A DNA stretch of 64,000 bases from Streptomyces caeruleatus (GTDB lineage Bacteria > Actinomycetota > Actinomycetes > Streptomycetales > Streptomycetaceae): contig NZ_KQ948947.1 in the NCBI RefSeq assembly GCF_001514235.1, positions 1 to 64,000 of the forward strand, written 5' to 3'. The notes under the pieces were generated by a model that saw nothing but the letters and a program-made list of their open reading frames with translations, had not been told where the DNA came from and searched no databases. Shown piece by piece: positions 26,621 to 34,928 of this stretch. Numbering within the stretch: the stretch's first letter is position 1; each line of letters starts with the position of its first letter. The position numbers and the translations under genes were made by a program.

Positions 26621-28768
26621 ATGCCGAACTCCGTGACGCCCACGCACTGCCCGTACTGCGCCCTGCAGTGCGGTATGAACCTCACGCCCTCGCAGGACGG
26701 GGGTGTCACGGTGGTCGAGCGCCCGGACTTCCCGGTGAACAAGGGAGCGCTGTGCGGCAAGGGCCGTACGGCACCCGCGGTGCTGGCGTCGGGCGTCCGG
26801 CTGAGCTCGCCGCTGGTGCGCTCGGGTGGCACGCTCGTGCCCGCCACCTGGGAAGAGGCGCTGGACCGGGTCGCCGAGGGCCTCACACGCACGCGTACGG
26901 AACATGGCCCGGACGCGTGCGGGGTCTTCGGCGGGGGCGGTCTGACGAACGAGAAGGCGTACAGCCTCGGCAAGTTCGCGAGGATCGTGCTCGGCACCTC
27001 GCAGATCGACTACAACGGCCGCTTCTGCATGTCGTCGGCCGCCGCGGCCGGGATGAAGGCGTTCGGGCTCGACCGGGGGCTGCCGTTCCCGCTGGAGGAC
27101 ATCCCGAGGACGGGCTGTGTGATCCTCGTCGGCTCGAACCTGGCGGAGACGATGCCGCCGTCGCTCCGCTTCTTCAACGAGCTGAAGGAGAACGGCGGCA
27201 CGCTGATCGTCATCGACCCGCGCCGCACGAAGACCGCCGAGCAGGCCGACCTGCACCTGATGCCGAGGCCCGGCACCGACCTCGCGCTGGCCCTCGGGCT
27301 GCTGCACCTGGTCGTCGCCGAGGGCCGGGTGGACGAGGAGTACGTCCGGGAGCGCACGGCCGGCTGGGAGGACGCGCGGGCCGCGGCGATGGCGCACTGG
27401 CCGGAGTACGTGGAGCGGATCACGGGGGTGTCCGTTCCCCAGCTCCGGGAGACCGTACGGCTGTTCTGCGAGCCGGAGCACGCGATGGTGCTCACCGCGC
27501 GCGGACCCGAGCAGCAGGCCAAGGGCACGGACACCGTGGGCGCGTGGATCAACCTGTGCCTGGCGACGGGCCGGGCGGGCCGCCCGCTGTCCGGCTACGG
27601 CTGCCTCACCGGGCAGGGCAACGGACAGGGCGGGCGCGAGCACGGCCAGAAGGCCGACCAGCTGCCCGGCTACCGCAAGCTGGACGACCCGGAGGCGCGG
27701 CGGCACGTCGCCGAGGTGTGGGGCGTGGACCCGGACAGCCTGCCGGGCCCCGGGCGCAGTGCGTACGAGCTGCTGGACGCACTCGGCACGGACATCAGGT
27801 CGCTGCTGCTGATGGGCTCCAACCCGGTGGTGTCGGCGCCGCGGGCCGCGCACATCGAGGAGCGCATCAAGTCCCTGGACTTCCTCGCGGTGTGCGACGT
27901 GGTGCTGTCGGAGACGGCGGCCCTCGCCGACGTCGTCCTGCCGGTCACCCAGTGGGCGGAGGAGACGGGCACGACGACCAACCTGGAGGGCCGGGTGCTG
28001 CTGCGGCGGCGCGCGATCACCCCGCCGGACGGTGTCCGCAGCGACCTGGAGGTCATGCACGAGCTCGCCGCGCGGCTGGGCGGGGAACGGGCCCTGGAGA
28101 AGGGCTTCCCGACCGACCCCGAGGAGGTCTTCGAGGAGCTGCGGCGGGCGAGCGCGGGCGGGGCCGCGGACTACTCGGGGATCACGTATCACCGGCTGGC
28201 GGAGGAGAACGGGGTGTTCTGGCCGTGTCCGGCGGTGCCGGGTACGGGGAACGCCGCGGGCGGTGAGGATGACTCGCCGGCCGCCGGGACCGACCGTCCG
28301 GCGCACCCCGGCACCCCCCGCCTCTTCCTCGACCGCTTCGCCACCCCGGACGGCCGGGCCCGCTTCGCCCCCGTCTCGTACCGGGCCATCGCCGAGGAAC
28401 CCGACGACGAGTACCCGGTCCTCCTGACGACGGGGCGCGTCGTGGCGCAGTACCAGTCAGGTGCCCAGACCCGCCGCGTCGACGAGCTGAACGCCGCCGC
28501 GCCGGGCCCGTTCGTGGAGCTGCACCCGCGGCTGGCGGCGCGGCTCGGGGCGGCCGAGGGCGACCCGGTGGCCGTGGTGTCGCGCCGGGGCCGGGCGGTG
28601 GCACCGGCCCGCATCACGACCGGCATCCGCCCGGACACCGTCTTCATGCCGTTCCACTGGCCGGGCGAGGGCCGCGCCAACACCCTCACCAACCCGGCGC
28701 TGGACCCGACGTCGCGGATGCCGGAGTTCAAAGCGTGTGCGGTGCGCGTGGAGGCCGTGAAGTCGTAG
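26621..28768 (+). CDS. nasA: Assimilatory nitrate reductase catalytic subunit (molybdopterin oxidoreductase)
   Basis: The product has 715 residues. The N-terminal [4Fe-4S] motif is HCPYCALQCGM...NKGALCGKG. The central MGD-binding domains include CVILVGSNLAETMPP, DPRRTKTAEQADLHLMPRPG, LTGQGNGQGGREHGQKADQL and LLLMGSNPVVSAP. The C-terminal dinucleotide-binding domain has LLTTGRVVAQYQSG and FMPFHWPGEGRANTLTNPAL. The length fits the NasA/NarB class without extra C-terminal [2Fe-2S] or FAD domains, so electrons must come from a separate ferredoxin or reductase. It reduces nitrate to nitrite for the NirBD enzyme at 34928-37887. The 3' end overlaps the opposing gene by 41 bases. Confidence 0.88.
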   Translation: MPNSVTPTHCPYCALQCGMNLTPSQDGGVTVVERPDFPVNKGALCGKGRTAPAVLASGVRLSSPLVRSGGTLVPATWEEALDRVAEGLTRTRTEHGPDACGVFGGGGLTNEKAYSLGKFARIVLGTSQIDYNGRFCMSSAAAAGMKAFGLDRGLPFPLEDIPRTGCVILVGSNLAETMPPSLRFFNELKENGGTLIVIDPRRTKTAEQADLHLMPRPGTDLALALGLLHLVVAEGRVDEEYVRERTAGWEDARAAAMAHWPEYVERITGVSVPQLRETVRLFCEPEHAMVLTARGPEQQAKGTDTVGAWINLCLATGRAGRPLSGYGCLTGQGNGQGGREHGQKADQLPGYRKLDDPEARRHVAEVWGVDPDSLPGPGRSAYELLDALGTDIRSLLLMGSNPVVSAPRAAHIEERIKSLDFLAVCDVVLSETAALADVVLPVTQWAEETGTTTNLEGRVLLRRRAITPPDGVRSDLEVMHELAARLGGERALEKGFPTDPEEVFEELRRASAGGAADYSGITYHRLAEENGVFWPCPAVPGTGNAAGGEDDSPAAGTDRPAHPGTPRLFLDRFATPDGRARFAPVSYRAIAEEPDDEYPVLLTTGRVVAQYQSGAQTRRVDELNAAAPGPFVELHPRLAARLGAAEGDPVAVVSRRGRAVAPARITTGIRPDTVFMPFHWPGEGRANTLTNPALDPTSRMPEFKACAVRVEAVKS

Positions 28769-29186
28769 CCCAGTCGCCGCCGGCGATGAGCCTGCCGTCG
28801 GCGCGCAGCCGTGCGGCGACGGACGGGGCGGCGACATACACCCAGGCCTGTACGGCCGTTCCGTCCGAGGCGCGCAGCACCTCGCGGGCGACGCGTTCGT
28901 AGAGGTTGCGCGGGTCGCCGGGGGCGAACTCCTCCAGGCGGTCGAGGGCGGCCAGGAGCGCCGGGTACTCCTCGGCGCGGGCGGTGACGAGCTCGCCGTG
29001 GACGGTGCCCCTGTCGCCGCGTTCCTCGACGGCGTACGGGTAGCCCGGGCCGTCGTACAGCACCGCTCCCACCAGTCGCGCGGGCTCCTCGGTGAGGGTG
29101 CGGCCGCGCAGGAAGTGGTCGTGGTTGGGCTCTCCGGGGCGCAGGGTGCCGTAGACGAAGAACGGGAGTCGGGGAGAGAGGGTCAC
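28728..29186 (-). CDS. Gamma-glutamylcyclotransferase-like (AIG2/GGCT) protein
   Basis: The product has 152 residues, starting LPFFVYGTLRPGEPNHDHF, the substrate loop of the GGCT fold. It continues with ARLVGAVLYDGPGYPYAVEE, HGELVTA and LDRLEEFAPGDPRNLYERVA, which supplies the catalytic Glu. It ends with a 41-base tail-to-tail overlap with nasA. Probable cyclotransferase acting on gamma-glutamyl or similar compounds; the exact substrate is unknown. Confidence 0.85.
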   Translation of the reverse strand: MTLSPRLPFFVYGTLRPGEPNHDHFLRGRTLTEEPARLVGAVLYDGPGYPYAVEERGDRGTVHGELVTARAEEYPALLAALDRLEEFAPGDPRNLYERVAREVLRASDGTAVQAWVYVAAPSVAARLRADGRLIAGGDWATTSRPPRAPHTL

Positions 29187-29297
29187 GGAAACGATTCTCT
29201 CCCCTCACACACCTCCACGTATCCACCCTGGTCACGGCATGTGCACGCCCCCTTGAATCTTGGTCATCCTCTGCGCCGCCCCAGTTCAAGGAGACCG

Positions 29298-30944
29298 ATG
29301 AGCCGAATACGGCCGCACATCCGAGGTTCCCGACTCGCCACGGCGGGCATCGTCGCCGCCTCCGCCACCCTGTTGGCCACCGCACTCTCCCCCACGGCCG
29401 GCGCGGACGAGAGTCCGACGAGGGCCACCGCGATCAGGAACGCGGCGGCTGCCCTCAAGGACCGGGCGGGGAGTCTGGGGCTGACGGCCGCTCAGGGCAC
29501 CAGCGTGCGGGACGTGATCGTGGACACGGACGGCACTCAGCACGTCCGTTACGACCGCACGTACCGCCAACTTCCCGTCCTCGGCGGTGACTTCGTCGTC
29601 CACCTCGCGAAGGACGGCACGTACCGCGACGCCTCCCGCGCCACCCGGAACGCGATCTCCCTGTCGAGCGTGACGCCGAAGGTCTCCGCGCCGAAGGCGG
29701 CCGACCTCGCGGCGGCCGTGCTGCGGGCCGCGAACGTGGGCGAGACGCTGAAGCGGCTGACGTCCAGGCCCGAGCTGGTCGTCGACGCCCTGCACGGCGC
29801 CCCGAAGCTGGCCTGGCGGACCGACGCCGTCGCCCAGGACTCGGCCGGCAACCCGGTCGCCCGCACCACGCTGACCGACGCCCGCACCGGCACGAAGATC
29901 GACGCGTGGGACAGCGTCGAGCATGCGGCGGGCGACGGGAAGTCGCTGTACGGGGGCACGGTCCCGTTGGAGACGACGGCGTCCGGATCGACGTACCAGC
30001 TGAAGGACGCGACGCGCGGCGGCACGTACACCGGCGACGCGGCGAACAGGACGGACCTGTGCATCCTCGCCATCTGCCTCAACCGCGCCCCGGCGACGGT
30101 GTTCACGGACACCGACAACCACTGGGGCACGGGCGCGGCGACCGACCGCTCCACGGCCGCGGTGGACGCGCAGTACGGCACGGACATGACGTGGGACTAC
30201 TACGAGGACGTCCACGGCCGTAAGGGCATCGCGGGTGACGGCAAGGGGTCGTTCAACCGGGTGCACTACGGCAACGACTACAACAACGCCTTCTGGGACG
30301 ACAGTTGCTTCTGCATGACCTACGGCGACGGTGACGGCACCCAGCTCGGTCCGCTGGTGTCGCTGGACGTCGCCGGGCACGAGATGACGCACGGCGTGAC
30401 GTCGAAGACGGCCGCGCTGACGTACTCGGGCGAGTCCGGCGGGCTGAACGAGGCCACGTCGGATGTCTTCGGCACGCTGGTGGAGTTCCACGCGGGCAAC
30501 TCCGCCGATCCCGGGGACTATCTGATCGGCGAGAAGGTCGTGCGGTCCGGGTTCCCGCGGAGCGCTCTGCGGTACATGGACAAGCCGTCGAAGGACGGGG
30601 TGTCGGTCGACTGCTGGAGTGCGGGGACGAAGGATCTCGACGTGCACTACTCGTCGGGGGTCGGGAATCACTTCGCGTATCTGCTGGCCGAGGGCAGCGG
30701 GGCGCGGACGGTGAACGGGGTGAGGTACGACTCGCCTACCTGTGACGGGTCTTCGGTGACGGGGATCGGGCGGGACAAGTTGGGGCGGATCTGGTATCGG
30801 GCGCTGACTGTGTACATGACGTCCTCGACGAACTATGCGGGGGCGCGGGCCTCGATGCTGAGTGCGGCGAAGGATCTGTATGGGGCTGGGAGTGTGGAGT
30901 ACGGGGCTGTGGGGGCTGCGTGGAAGGCGGTGAATGTGGGCTGA
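29298..30944 (+). CDS. M4 family (thermolysin-like) neutral metalloprotease, secreted
   Basis: The product has 548 residues; ATG 29298 follows TTCAAGGAGACCG. It has a signal peptide (~33 residues, ending AGADE), then an FTP/PepSY-type propeptide to about 205. The catalytic domain carries VAGHEMTHGV, the HExxH zinc motif at ~360, and the downstream GGLNEATSDVFG supplying the third ligand Glu. The C-terminal GVGNHFAYLLAEG contributes the transition-state His. This is an exported, autoprocessed protease of a type common in Streptomyces. Confidence 0.95.
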   Translation: MSRIRPHIRGSRLATAGIVAASATLLATALSPTAGADESPTRATAIRNAAAALKDRAGSLGLTAAQGTSVRDVIVDTDGTQHVRYDRTYRQLPVLGGDFVVHLAKDGTYRDASRATRNAISLSSVTPKVSAPKAADLAAAVLRAANVGETLKRLTSRPELVVDALHGAPKLAWRTDAVAQDSAGNPVARTTLTDARTGTKIDAWDSVEHAAGDGKSLYGGTVPLETTASGSTYQLKDATRGGTYTGDAANRTDLCILAICLNRAPATVFTDTDNHWGTGAATDRSTAAVDAQYGTDMTWDYYEDVHGRKGIAGDGKGSFNRVHYGNDYNNAFWDDSCFCMTYGDGDGTQLGPLVSLDVAGHEMTHGVTSKTAALTYSGESGGLNEATSDVFGTLVEFHAGNSADPGDYLIGEKVVRSGFPRSALRYMDKPSKDGVSVDCWSAGTKDLDVHYSSGVGNHFAYLLAEGSGARTVNGVRYDSPTCDGSSVTGIGRDKLGRIWYRALTVYMTSSTNYAGARASMLSAAKDLYGAGSVEYGAVGAAWKAVNVG

Positions 30945-31421
30945 GGGGGGCTTGGCGCCGTGGGGGTGCGGGGTGTGTGGCCGGGTGCGGGTACGTCGTG
31001 GCTGGTCGCGCCCACGCGGCGGAGCCGCAAATCGTCACAGCCCCGCGCCCCTTTTGGGTTGGCTGGGGTGACGTGGGGAGAGCGGTGGCCGCGTTGCAGT
31101 AGCCCCGGGGCTGGCTGTACAGCAACCGTTTCCCACTCAACCTGCTGCCCCGCTTCGAAGAATCACCCGTTCACACCCGCGGCCCTGCACCAACGCCTTC
31201 TCTTCCCCGACCCACCCTCACTACGGCCATGACCTGCTGAAACACCGTCGTATCGGCGGCCCGCGCCCTCCCCTGCGCCACCCGTTCACCCCGTTCCCGG
31301 CGCCTTCTCGACAAGCGCTCCCGCCCCCGACCCCCTTACCTCGGAAGAGCAGGGGCTCGGCCGAGGCGGCGGCACTTGGGGGTGTCGCGGGTCGTGGGTC
31401 CGTGCGCTCGGAGGAGCTTCG
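30945..31421. other. Long intergenic region with the second-type repeat
   Basis: About 475 bases with no supported gene. At 30999-31054 it contains GGCTGGTCGCGCCCACGCGG to AGCCCCGCGCCCCT, a close copy of the element at 23769. It probably serves as the 3' end of the protease transcript. The remainder shows no recognisable feature. Confidence 0.55.
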
Positions 31422-31946
31422 ATGCGACGTAGCGCCCGTGTGCTGGCCGGGACCGCGCTGGCCGTCGGTGCCGTGGGGCTCGTCGTCGCGCCCGCGTACG
31501 GGGACGACGACGGGAGCGGGGATCTGCAGTTGCGGCCGTCGTCGGTGGTGCCGGGCGGGGAGGTCACGGTGAACACCTCCGCGTGCCGGGACGGCGGGGC
31601 GGCGGGGGACGCCAGCGCGGTGGGGGCCGGTTCGTTCACGTTGGCGCCGGGCTCGGACGACGAGGACGGGGGCGGCGGGTTCCGGGTGCCGCCGAGCGCG
31701 CAACCGGGGACGTACGAGATCGTCGCGACCTGCGCCGACGGCGGTCGGCGGGTGGCGGGTGACCTGGTGGTCACGCTGTCGTCGACGCCGGGGCAGGCGC
31801 ATCCCAGAGGAAGTGTGCAGACGGGGGTCGGCGGCGCGTTCGGCCACGACCCCGTGCAGACCGCGGCCGGCGTGACGGCTCTCGCCGTAGCCGCCGCGGG
31901 CGGTACCTGGCTCCTGCATCGCCGGGCGAGAGGCGACGGGATCTGA
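31422..31946 (+). CDS. Secreted, C-terminally anchored surface protein (probable sortase partner)
   Basis: The product has 174 residues; GGAGGAGCTTCG precedes the ATG. It has a signal peptide (ending VAPAYG-DDD) and an Ig-like beta domain (LQLRPSSVVPGGEVTVNTSA, then AQPGTYEIVATCADG). The C-terminal hydrophobic helix (AAGVTALAVAAAGGTWLLH) with a RRAR tail looks like a cell-wall sorting signal. No LPxTG or LAxTG is visible before the helix. It is followed 117 bases later by a sortase gene. Attachment by that sortase is inferred from order. Confidence 0.7.
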   Translation: MRRSARVLAGTALAVGAVGLVVAPAYGDDDGSGDLQLRPSSVVPGGEVTVNTSACRDGGAAGDASAVGAGSFTLAPGSDDEDGGGGFRVPPSAQPGTYEIVATCADGGRRVAGDLVVTLSSTPGQAHPRGSVQTGVGGAFGHDPVQTAAGVTALAVAAAGGTWLLHRRARGDGI

Positions 31947-32063
31947 CGGACACCCTCCGCTGTCCGTCCGCCGGTACCGCATGTCCCCTCCCCCTCCGGG
32001 TCCGACGCCCCTCGCGGCCCGGAGGGGGATCGGGCGGCCCGAGGAGAGTCCCAGGAGGCTCCC

Positions 32064-32687
32064 GTGCGCATCCAGAGGAACGTCGGCAACGGCGTCATAG
32101 CCGCGGTCACCGTCCTGGCCCTGTGCTCCGGCGCCTGGCTGCTGCGCAACGGCACCGCGACGCACGCCCCGCCGCAGCCGTCGGCCGCGCAGGGCGACCC
32201 GCACCCCCGCCCGGCGGCCGCCCCCGCGCTCGCCCCCTCCCCTCCCGACCGCATCCGCATCCCCTCGCTCGGCGTCGACGCCCCCCTCATGGGCCTGGGC
32301 CTGACGAGGACGGGCAGCCTCGACGTCCCGCCCGCCGAGCGGAAGAACCTCGCCGGCTGGTACGAGGCCGGCACCACGCCCGGTGAGACCGGCACCGCGA
32401 TCGTCGCCGGCCATGTCGACAACGCCGAAGGACCCGCCGTGTTCTACCGGCTCGGCGCCCTCAAGCGGGGCAGCGCGATCGAGGTGGACCGACGGGACGG
32501 CGGCACGGCCCTCTTCTCGGTCGACGCCGTGGAGGTGTACGACGCGAAGGCCTTCCCCGACGAGAAGGTGTACGGCGCGGCCTCGCGGCCCGAGCTGCGG
32601 GTGATCACCTGCGGCGGCGGCTACTCACGGACGACCGGCTATCAGGGCAACGTGGTCGTGTTCGCGCACCTCACCGGCAGCCGCTGA
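32064..32687 (+). CDS. Class F-type sortase
   Basis: The product has 207 residues; AGGAGGCTCCC precedes the GTG start. An N-terminal membrane helix (GVIAAVTVLALCSGAWLL) and Pro/Ala linker lead into the sortase beta-barrel (RIRIPSLGVDAPLMGLGL). Catalytic residues are His in IVAGHVDN (~116), Cys in VITCGGGY (~182) and Arg in SRTTGYQGNVVVF (~188). Single-domain actinobacterial sortases next to one secreted substrate are usually class F. It probably anchors the product of 31422-31946. Confidence 0.88.
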   Translation: MRIQRNVGNGVIAAVTVLALCSGAWLLRNGTATHAPPQPSAAQGDPHPRPAAAPALAPSPPDRIRIPSLGVDAPLMGLGLTRTGSLDVPPAERKNLAGWYEAGTTPGETGTAIVAGHVDNAEGPAVFYRLGALKRGSAIEVDRRDGGTALFSVDAVEVYDAKAFPDEKVYGAASRPELRVITCGGGYSRTTGYQGNVVVFAHLTGSR

Positions 32688-32721
32688 CCCCACGCCCCCG
32701 GTGCGCACCAAGCGCCACGCC

Positions 32722-33504
32722 CTAGGCGATCCACTGCTCGTACGCCAGCTTCGCCACCAGCGCGAACACCACGCTCAGCAGCACCACCCGGACGAACCCG
32801 CTGCCCTTCTTCAGCGCCGTACGCGCCCCCAGCATGCCGCCCGCCAGGTTGAACACGGCCATCACCGCGGCCAGCTGCCACAGGACCGTGCCCTGCCAGG
32901 CGAAGGTGGCGAGCGCGCCGGCGTTGGTGCAGCAGTTGACGATCTTGGCGGTGGCGGAGGCGGTGACGAGGTCGAGATGGAGGACGGCGGTGAGGGCGAG
33001 GACCAGGAAGGTGCCGGTGCCGGGGCCGATCAGGCCGTCGTAGAAGCCGATGCCGAGGCCGGCCAGGCCGATCGCGGCGAGGATCCGGCGGGGCGAGGCC
33101 GGGCCGGTCGCGGGGGCGGTGCCGAAGGCGGGGCGCAGGATGACGAAGGCGGCCACCGCGAGCAGCACCACCATGATCACGGGCTTCAGCACCTCGGTGC
33201 TCATGCCGGCCGCGAAGAAGGCACCGCCGGAGGAGCCCGCGAGCGCCGCGAGGCCAATGCGCACGGCGAGCCGCACGTCCACGGGCGCCTTGCGGGCGTA
33301 CGTCACGGCGGCGCCGGTCGTGCCTACGATCGCGACCGCCTTGTTGGTGCCGAGCGCGTAGGCGGCCGGGGTGTTCGCGGGGAGGCCCAGCAGCAGGGCC
33401 GGGAGCAGCAGGAGGCCACCGCCTCCGACCACGGCGTCGATCCAGCCGGCCACGAGGGCCGCGAGGCACAGGACGACGACCATGGTCAGCGATATGTCGG
33501 GCAT
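32722..33504 (-). CDS. TSUP (TauE/SafE) family membrane permease
   Basis: The product has 260 residues from ATG 33504 (MPDISLTMVVVLCLAALVAG). About eight hydrophobic helices, with family motifs GWIDAVVGGGGLLLLPALLL and GIGFYDGLIGPGTGTFL in the two repeats. TSUP proteins move small organic or sulfur anions (sulfite, sulfoacetate and others). It is divergent from the nitrite reductase operon, but nothing in the sequence tells whether it handles nitrite. Confidence 0.88.
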   Translation of the reverse strand: MPDISLTMVVVLCLAALVAGWIDAVVGGGGLLLLPALLLGLPANTPAAYALGTNKAVAIVGTTGAAVTYARKAPVDVRLAVRIGLAALAGSSGGAFFAAGMSTEVLKPVIMVVLLAVAAFVILRPAFGTAPATGPASPRRILAAIGLAGLGIGFYDGLIGPGTGTFLVLALTAVLHLDLVTASATAKIVNCCTNAGALATFAWQGTVLWQLAAVMAVFNLAGGMLGARTALKKGSGFVRVVLLSVVFALVAKLAYEQWIA

Positions 33505-33646
33505 GATCGCGACCTTAGGCAGACGGTGCGTGTGCCGTCCATGTACATGAGGAGTATCTGAGCTTCGGCCCGGCTCGACCTCACAGCCCGCCCGCACCGT
33601 GCCCGCGGAACCCTCACACCCGCCCCTCGCGCCCGCTGAGGGCAGC

Positions 33647-33684
33647 GTTCCTCGCGGGAAACAGATGCGATGCGGTCGGGAAAC
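33647..33684 (+). promoter_or_regulatory. GlnR-like box upstream of the nirBD operon
   Basis: GTTCC (33647), GAAAC (33658), GATGC (33669) and GAAAC (33680) are each separated by exactly six bases. Both GAAAC elements are perfect, GTTCC matches GTnAC at 4/5 and GATGC at 3/5. This fits the Streptomyces GlnR consensus well. It ends 23 bases before the first gene. nirB is a documented GlnR target in S. coelicolor, so nitrogen control here is likely. Confidence 0.65.
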
Positions 33685-33707
33685 ACCGGCACCGCACGCT
33701 CGATGCC

Positions 33708-34928
33708 ATGACCTCGAATACGCGTGTGGTGGTGATCGGCGCCGGCCTCGCGGGCGTACGACTCGCCCGGCGGCTCGGCGAGCTCGGCACGCCCGTGACG
33801 CTCGTCGGCGACGAGGAGCACCGCCCGTACAACCGGGTGCTGCTCGCCGAGGTGCTGGCCGGACGGTACAGCCCCGAGGTGATCGCCCTCCCGGCGCCCG
33901 CGGAGCTGACGCGCGGCCGGGTCACCGGCATCGACCGCGAGGCGCGAGCCGTACATCTCGCGGACGGGTCGGAGATCGCATACGACACCCTGGTGCTGGC
34001 CACCGGCTCGAACCCGGTACTGCCGCCGCTGCGCGGCCTGTTCACGCCCGACCACGAACTGCCGGAGGGCGTCCACGCCTTCCGCACGATGGACGACTGC
34101 CTGGGCCTGTCCAAGGCGGTCCGGCCGGGTGTGCGGGCCGTCGTGATCGGCGGCGGGCTCCTCGGGGTGTCCGCGGCCCGGGCGCTCGCGATGCGCGGCG
34201 CGCAGGTCGTGCTCGCCCAGCAGTCCGAGCGGCTGATGGAGCGCCAGCTCGACCCGGCCGCCTCGAAGCTGGTCCGGCGCCATCTCGGCGACCTCGGCGT
34301 CGAGGTCCACACCGACCTGCGGGTGCGGGACGTGCGCTGCGTCGGCGGTGCGGTCCGCTCGGTGGAGATGGCCGACGGATACGCGCTCGACGCGGACATC
34401 GTGGTCCTGGCGTGCGGCGTCCGCCCGCGCGCCGGCCTCGCGCAGGCCGCGGGACTGGACGTCCGCAAGGGCATCGTCGTCGACGACGAACTCCGTACGT
34501 CCGACCCGCACATCCGGGCCGTCGGCGACTGCGCGCAGCACAACGGCACCGTCTACGGGCTGGCCGCGCCCGCGCTCGAACAGGCCGACGTCCTGGCCGA
34601 GTTGCTGGCCACGGACGCCGGTGACACCGCCGCCCGCTACACCGGCACCCGCGCGCTGACCCGGCTGACGCTGGCCGGTGAGGGGTTCTTCGACCTCGCC
34701 GCGTTCGGCGAGACGGAGCCCCTCCCCGGGGACGACGTCGTCCAGCTCACGGACGCCACCCGCGGCACCTACCGCAAGGTCGTCGTCCGCGACGACCGCC
34801 TGGTCGGCGGGGTTCTCGTCGGCGAACTCGGCACCGTCGGCGCGCTCGCCCGCGCCTGGGAGGGAGCAGAGCCGCTCCCCGACGACGGCCCGCTGCTCCA
34901 CCTGCTCACCAACGATGGAGGCTCCTGA
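33708..34928 (+). CDS. FAD/NAD(P)-dependent oxidoreductase of the nitrite reductase operon
   Basis: The product has 406 residues. It has an FAD loop RVVVIGAGLAGVRLARRL, an NAD loop VIGGGLLGVSAARALAMRG, and HIRAVGDCAQHNG, with a C-terminal domain (LVGGVLVGELGTVGALARAW) as in the N-terminal half of NirB. It looks like a stand-alone paralogue of the NirB FAD module and may deliver electrons to the nitrate or nitrite reductase. Its stop overlaps the nirB start (ATGA at 34926-34930), so it is translated in step with nirB. Confidence 0.85.
   Translation: MTSNTRVVVIGAGLAGVRLARRLGELGTPVTLVGDEEHRPYNRVLLAEVLAGRYSPEVIALPAPAELTRGRVTGIDREARAVHLADGSEIAYDTLVLATGSNPVLPPLRGLFTPDHELPEGVHAFRTMDDCLGLSKAVRPGVRAVVIGGGLLGVSAARALAMRGAQVVLAQQSERLMERQLDPAASKLVRRHLGDLGVEVHTDLRVRDVRCVGGAVRSVEMADGYALDADIVVLACGVRPRAGLAQAAGLDVRKGIVVDDELRTSDPHIRAVGDCAQHNGTVYGLAAPALEQADVLAELLATDAGDTAARYTGTRALTRLTLAGEGFFDLAAFGETEPLPGDDVVQLTDATRGTYRKVVVRDDRLVGGVLVGELGTVGALARAWEGAEPLPDDGPLLHLLTNDGGS

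Noticed and set aside
29250..29291. CCTTGAA...TTCAAGG inverted repeat upstream of the M4 protease
   Set aside because: Seven-base arms 26 bases apart are within chance expectation for a promoter region, and one arm includes the ribosome site.
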